A model generated the notes under the pieces. It was not told where the DNA came from. It saw nothing but the letters and a program-made list of their open reading frames with translations, and ran no database searches. Made by a program: the position numbers and the translations under genes. This document shows positions 7,398-10,000 of a stretch of DNA of 10,000 nucleotides, one piece after another. This DNA is from Chloroflexota bacterium (GTDB taxonomy: Bacteria; Chloroflexota; Anaerolineae; Anaerolineales; Villigracilaceae): NCBI GenBank assembly GCA_020217065.1, contig JAIWOB010000041.1, forward strand, positions 1 through 10,000, in the 5' to 3' direction. The number at the start of each line of letters is the position of its first letter. Within the stretch, counting starts at the first letter, position 1.

Positions 7398-7413
7398 CTT
7401 TCGAGACAAAGCC

Positions 7414-8223
7414 CTATGTGGGAGTTTCGGTGGGCGTAGGCGTGGGGGTGGGCGTGTCGGTTGGAGGCGGGGTGGTCGGCGTGGGAGTCGGCGTGGGCGT
7501 TGAGGTCGGCGCAGGCGTTGGAGAAAGGGTCGCCGTCGGCGCGGGCGTCGGTTCTTTCACAATGATGGTCACAGAAAGGGTCGCGCCAAATAAATTCTTC
7601 CCATCGGAAAGCCTCCAGGAACTTGTGTATGTACCGGGTTTGGCTGGCGCGCCCATCGCCACAGAGACCTCAGCCCAACTCCATACCGGAACTTTCTTTT
7701 GGAGGCGGCTGGTCTCGCCGTCTAGTTTATCCCCGCCGACGTGGACAAGGATATAGTTGAAAGCCCAGTCGCAAGTCCCAATATTTTGGACCTTCCAGGT
7801 TTTCGTAAAGGTTTCGCGCGGCTGCATCACCGTGCCAGACGGAACGGTAACGTCTCGAATGAAGGCAAGATTATTGCAGCCAAAGGCAAGCGAGGCTGGG
7901 TCTACCGTGGCGGTGAAGAAGGTGCCCGTTGGGGTGATTGTGCCTGGAGTCGGAGAAAAATAAAAAGGCGTTGGGGTGGGCGTAGGCAGGAGAGGCATCG
8001 CCGCCAGGGTGGGCGTGGAAAGCGGCGGAAGCGTAGGCGGCGGCGTTGGCGTAGGCGCAGGCGGGGTAGAGACCGCAGTCTGGGTCTCGAAAAACGAGGC
8101 GACCATCGTGCCTACGGCTGAAGTCATGAAGGCTTCGGAAACTTCCGTCGGAGGTTCTTCGCCCTGACAGGCGGTCAAGAACAGGATAAGGATGAGGAGG
8201 GGAAGAGGTATGCATTTTTTCAT
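7414..8223 (-). CDS. Lipoprotein with NBR1-type Ig-like (FW) domain and long Thr/Pro tail
   Basis: 269 residues. The signal peptide MKKCIPLPLLILILFLTAC has lipobox LTAC with C19. A short stretch ending FFETQTA leads to a T/P-rich linker (about 53-108). An NBR1 'four-tryptophan' Ig-like domain (about 117-222) follows: W143 in KTWKVQN, W153 in CDWAF and W203 in SSWRL are present. The fourth tryptophan, expected near the last strand, appears to be Ser (S217). C116 and C151 could form a disulfide outside the cell. The protein ends in about 46 residues of almost pure T/P repeats with no domain after them. The start at 8223 is chosen over 8271 because GGAG (8231-8234) lies 7 nt upstream and the signal peptide begins there. 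First of two genes with the CAP/LysM gene. The role is probably structural or binding at the surface. Confidence 0.88.
   Translation of the reverse strand: MKKCIPLPLLILILFLTACQGEEPPTEVSEAFMTSAVGTMVASFFETQTAVSTPPAPTPTPPPTLPPLSTPTLAAMPLLPTPTPTPFYFSPTPGTITPTGTFFTATVDPASLAFGCNNLAFIRDVTVPSGTVMQPRETFTKTWKVQNIGTCDWAFNYILVHVGGDKLDGETSRLQKKVPVWSWAEVSVAMGAPAKPGTYTSSWRLSDGKNLFGATLSVTIIVKEPTPAPTATLSPTPAPTSTPTPTPTPTTPPPTDTPTPTPTPTETPT
7417..7554 (-). repeat. Low-complexity Thr-Pro codon repeat (protein tail)
   Basis: Degenerate repeats of ACxCCx codons encode the T/P tail of the NBR1-type lipoprotein. The plus strand is correspondingly rich in GGCGTGGG-like units. A smaller related tract at about 7900-8067 encodes the N-terminal linker. 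Such tracts expand and contract easily, so tail length may vary between strains. Confidence 0.8.
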
Positions 8224-8230
8224 GTCGGTA

Positions 8231-8234
8231 CTCC
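8231..8234 (-). promoter_or_regulatory. Ribosome binding site deciding the NBR1-type lipoprotein start
   Basis: GGAG on the minus strand, 7 nt before the ATG at 8223. The longer in-frame start at 8271 would place 16 unrelated residues before the signal peptide. Confidence 0.75.
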
Positions 8235-8287
8235 GCCGTAAATCTATCACAAAATTCCAAATTTCTGGCATGTGAAAACCCTACGCG

Positions 8288-8331
8288 CTGCGCGCGCAGT
8301 CTGTTTGATAAACGCCGCCTGAAGGCGTTTT
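8288..8331. other. Palindrome and small hairpin in the divergent gap 8224-8415
   Basis: CTGCGCGCGCAG (8288-8299) is a perfect 12-bp palindrome. Next to it, arms 8310-8316 (AAACGCC) and 8324-8330 form a 7-bp stem with a 7-nt loop, and the T-run is only four long. The site lies between a minus-strand and a plus-strand gene, with no plus-strand gene close upstream that needs a terminator. It could be a regulator site or chance in GC-rich DNA. No convincing promoter for the minus-strand lipoprotein was seen in this gap. Confidence 0.4.
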
Positions 8332-8401
8332 GTTCCGCAATGAGACGCAGAAATTAACCGTTCTCTCATTCAAACCCCAAACCCGGTCTTGCAATCATGG
8401 T

Positions 8402-8407
8402 TATAAT
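8402..8407 (+). promoter_or_regulatory. -10 box of a leaderless-type promoter for the MFS permease
   Basis: A perfect TATAAT ends 8 nt before the ATG at 8416. The transcript would begin at or within a few bases of the start codon. There is no Shine-Dalgarno upstream and no recognisable -35 at the standard distance. Confidence 0.6.
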
Positions 8408-8415
8408 CATATTCT

Positions 8416-9669
8416 ATGCGTTCGAACATATTCACCCAACCCGATGTTCCTCAAAAATATCGCTCGAACTTTTTTCACTTATACATGGATATTGCGTGGT
8501 TCGGCGTATTGAGCGGGACTTCCGTCAATTTTCTCAATGTCTATGCGGCGCGGCTTGGCGCGAACGGCTTTCAAATCGGCTTGCTGACCGCCATGGCGGC
8601 GGTGGTCAATCTTTTTCTCGCCATCCCCGCCGGGCGCTGGATTGAAAAACGCCACACCGGGCGCGCCGTGTTTTGGTCTTCGGTTTTGTTTCGCGCCGGT
8701 TATTTTTTGTGGATTCCGCTCCCATGGCTTTTCGATGAGCAAGGGCAGATTTGGGCTTTGATTATTCTCGCCTTTCTCATGGCGATTCCGCTTACGCCGC
8801 TTGGCGTCGGCTTCAACGCTCTGTTTGCCGAAGCCGTTCCGGAGCGTTTTCGCGCCCAAGTGGCTGGCATGAGAAATATCACCTTCGCCGTCGCGTATAT
8901 GCTGACCTCCTTTGGCGCGGGTTTCATCCTAAAAAATACGCCCTTCGAAGCGGGCTATCAGGTCATTTTTGCGATTGGCGCTTTTGGCGCGGCGGCAAGC
9001 AGTTACCATCTTTATCATATCCGCCCAATGCAAGAGGACCTCTTTCCGCTGCAAGGTTCGCCCAAGCCCCCGCCTGCCGCGCCCGTCAACCCGCCGCGCG
9101 GTCTTAAGGCGGCGCTACGTTTGGATATTTGGGAAACGCCATTTCGCAAGGTAATGCTGGCGTTGTTTTTCTTTCACTTAACCCATTACCTGCCCAACCC
9201 GCTCTATCCGCTTTACAACGTGAACGTCCTGCGGCTGAACGACAATAACATCGGCATCGGCACGGCTCTGTATTATCTGACCGTCCTGCTTGGTTCGTTT
9301 CAATTCAGGCGGATTGTCAACCGCTACGGGAACAAAAAAGTGTCCGGTTGGGGCGCGGCGGGAATGGCGGTTTATCCGTTCCTGCTCGCCCTGTCGAGCA
9401 ACGTTTGGCAATTTTACGGAATTTCGTTTCTGGGCGGCTTTCTCTTCGCCATGATTAACGGAGCCTACGTCAACTATATGTTGGAGAACATTCCAACCGA
9501 CGACCGCCCCTCGCATTTGGCGTGGTACACGGTTATTCTCAACGTCGCCATCCTCTCCAGTTCTCTTGCGGGACCCGCCCTGGCAGACCTGTTCGGGTTG
9601 GCGAACGCCCTTATCGTCATTGCGGCGCTGCGCGCCCTGGCTGGAGTCGTTATCCTCAAATGGGGATAA
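8416..9669 (+). CDS. Major facilitator superfamily (MFS) permease, 12 predicted helices
   Basis: An inner-membrane secondary transporter of 417 residues, substrate unknown. Twelve hydrophobic segments can be read in two sets of six. They are split by a long polar loop (about residues 200-245) rich in Pro, with RPMQEDLFPLQGSPKPPP. The loop after the second helix, IPAGRWIEKRHTGR, corresponds to MFS motif A (G-x-x-x-D/E-R-x-G-R). The protein ends directly after the twelfth helix (VVILKWG). The N-terminus (KYRSNFFHLYMDIAWFGV) leads straight into the first helix, which supports the ATG at 8416 although there is no ribosome site, only the -10 box at 8402-8407. It reads as a single-gene unit between a divergent lipoprotein unit and smpB. 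Neighbours give no clue to the substrate. Confidence 0.9.
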   Translation: MRSNIFTQPDVPQKYRSNFFHLYMDIAWFGVLSGTSVNFLNVYAARLGANGFQIGLLTAMAAVVNLFLAIPAGRWIEKRHTGRAVFWSSVLFRAGYFLWIPLPWLFDEQGQIWALIILAFLMAIPLTPLGVGFNALFAEAVPERFRAQVAGMRNITFAVAYMLTSFGAGFILKNTPFEAGYQVIFAIGAFGAAASSYHLYHIRPMQEDLFPLQGSPKPPPAAPVNPPRGLKAALRLDIWETPFRKVMLALFFFHLTHYLPNPLYPLYNVNVLRLNDNNIGIGTALYYLTVLLGSFQFRRIVNRYGNKKVSGWGAAGMAVYPFLLALSSNVWQFYGISFLGGFLFAMINGAYVNYMLENIPTDDRPSHLAWYTVILNVAILSSSLAGPALADLFGLANALIVIAALRALAGVVILKWG

Positions 9670-9699
9670 AAACGCCGCTCTCCGCCGCAAAATAATTCA

Positions 9700-9708
9700 T
9701 GCTACAAT
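9700..9708 (+). promoter_or_regulatory. Extended -10 promoter of smpB, leaderless type
   Basis: TGCTACAAT carries the extended -10 TG at 9700-9701 and the -10 hexamer TACAAT at 9703-9708. Six bases separate it from the GTG at 9715, the distance at which transcription normally starts. There is no Shine-Dalgarno and no clear -35. The short gap 9670-9714 otherwise shows no terminator for the permease gene. Confidence 0.6.
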
Positions 9709-9714
9709 CGCATC

Positions 9715-10000
9715 GTGACCGAAAATATAAAAATCATCGCCACCAACCGCAAAGCCGGCTTCGATTACTTCCTTTTGGAAAAATTCGAAGCGGGCATCGC
9801 CCTGCAAGGTTCGGAAATCAAATCCATCCGCGCAGGGCAAATCAGCATTCAGGAAGCCTATGTGGACATCCCGGAAGGGAGGGAAGCCTGGCTCGTCGAA
9901 GCGCATATCGCGCCCTACGAACAGGCGGGGACTCATTTCAACCACGAACCGAAACGCCGCCGCCGCCTGCTGCTGCACAAGAAACAAATCCGTCAATTGT
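9715..10000 (+). CDS. smpB: SsrA-binding protein SmpB, N-terminal part (cut by right edge)
   Basis: SmpB binds tmRNA and brings it to stalled ribosomes for trans-translation. 95 codons are visible from a GTG start. Family blocks are clear: IIATNRKAGFDYFLLEKFEAG, IALQGSEIKSIRAGQISI, AYVDI, EAHIAPYEQAG, FNHEPKRRRRLLLHKKQI. The block ending RRLLLHKKQIRQL places the window edge roughly two thirds through a protein of about 150 residues. The basic C-terminal tail lies outside. The GTG fits both the family N-terminus and the -10 box just upstream. No ssrA (tmRNA) gene is visible in the window. Confidence 0.96.
   Translation, partial: MTENIKIIATNRKAGFDYFLLEKFEAGIALQGSEIKSIRAGQISIQEAYVDIPEGREAWLVEAHIAPYEQAGTHFNHEPKRRRRLLLHKKQIRQL

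Noticed and set aside
7409-7414. The NBR1-type lipoprotein and CAP/LysM genes as one gene split by a frameshift
   Set aside because: The second gene has a full signal peptide of its own and the first has a normal stop, so two proteins are the simpler reading.
7418-7756. Plus-strand frame encoding Gly-Val repeats
   Set aside because: It is the complement of the Thr-Pro codon repeat of the lipoprotein tail. The repeat look is a by-product.
8330-8512. 60-codon plus-strand frame in the gap before the permease
   Set aside because: It overlaps the permease start in another frame, has no ribosome site and no recognisable sequence.
1-10000. Defence system, mobile element or CRISPR array
   Set aside because: No nuclease, transposase, integrase, toxin-antitoxin pair or regularly spaced repeat was seen. 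All long frames are accounted for by housekeeping, envelope or peptidase genes.

Overview
The window looks like ordinary chromosomal DNA from a GC-rich bacterium, most likely a member of the Chloroflexota (Anaerolineae type). That placement is an inference. It rests on the Thr/Pro-rich linkers and tails in two lipoproteins and one further exported protein, on an NBR1-type Ig-like domain in a lipoprotein, and on genes that start almost exactly at a -10 box, as in leaderless transcripts. There is no rRNA, tRNA, CRISPR array, insertion sequence or phage gene. No gap between genes exceeds about 210 bases, and each gap has been examined.

Layout. (1) Bases 1-1486 (+) are the last 494 codons of a bacterial alpha-2-macroglobulin; its thioester motif C-M-E-Q sits at the very left edge. 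(2) Bases 1602-3399 (-) hold a two-gene unit, an M29-family aminopeptidase followed by a stand-alone receiver-domain response regulator. It is driven by a good sigma-70-like promoter (3440-3468) and closed by a strong intrinsic terminator (1551-1587). (3) Bases 3602-4561 (+) encode a lipoprotein with a ThuA/amidotransferase-like C-terminal domain. Its promoter (3521-3549) diverges from the aminopeptidase promoter. (4) A perfect 17-bp inverted repeat (4586-4624) lies just ahead of an M3-family oligoendopeptidase F gene (4639-6399, +). (5) Bases 6411-8223 (-) hold a two-gene surface-protein unit: a lipoprotein with an NBR1-type Ig-like domain and a long Thr/Pro tail, then a CAP + LysM protein with a C-terminal membrane anchor. 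(6) Bases 8416-9669 (+) encode a 12-helix MFS permease. (7) From 9715 (+) runs smpB, cut by the right edge.

How the genes fit together. The left two thirds lean towards protein and peptide handling: a protease-trapping macroglobulin, an aminopeptidase and an oligoendopeptidase. The middle adds envelope proteins of unknown ligand. The genes sit in several separate transcription units on both strands, so they do not form one pathway. I did not find a convincing undescribed multi-gene system. The points most worth a second look are the inverted repeat overlapping a -10 box upstream of pepF, the two leaderless-looking starts, the Tyr-to-Phe change in the aminopeptidase active site, and the paired surface-protein genes.
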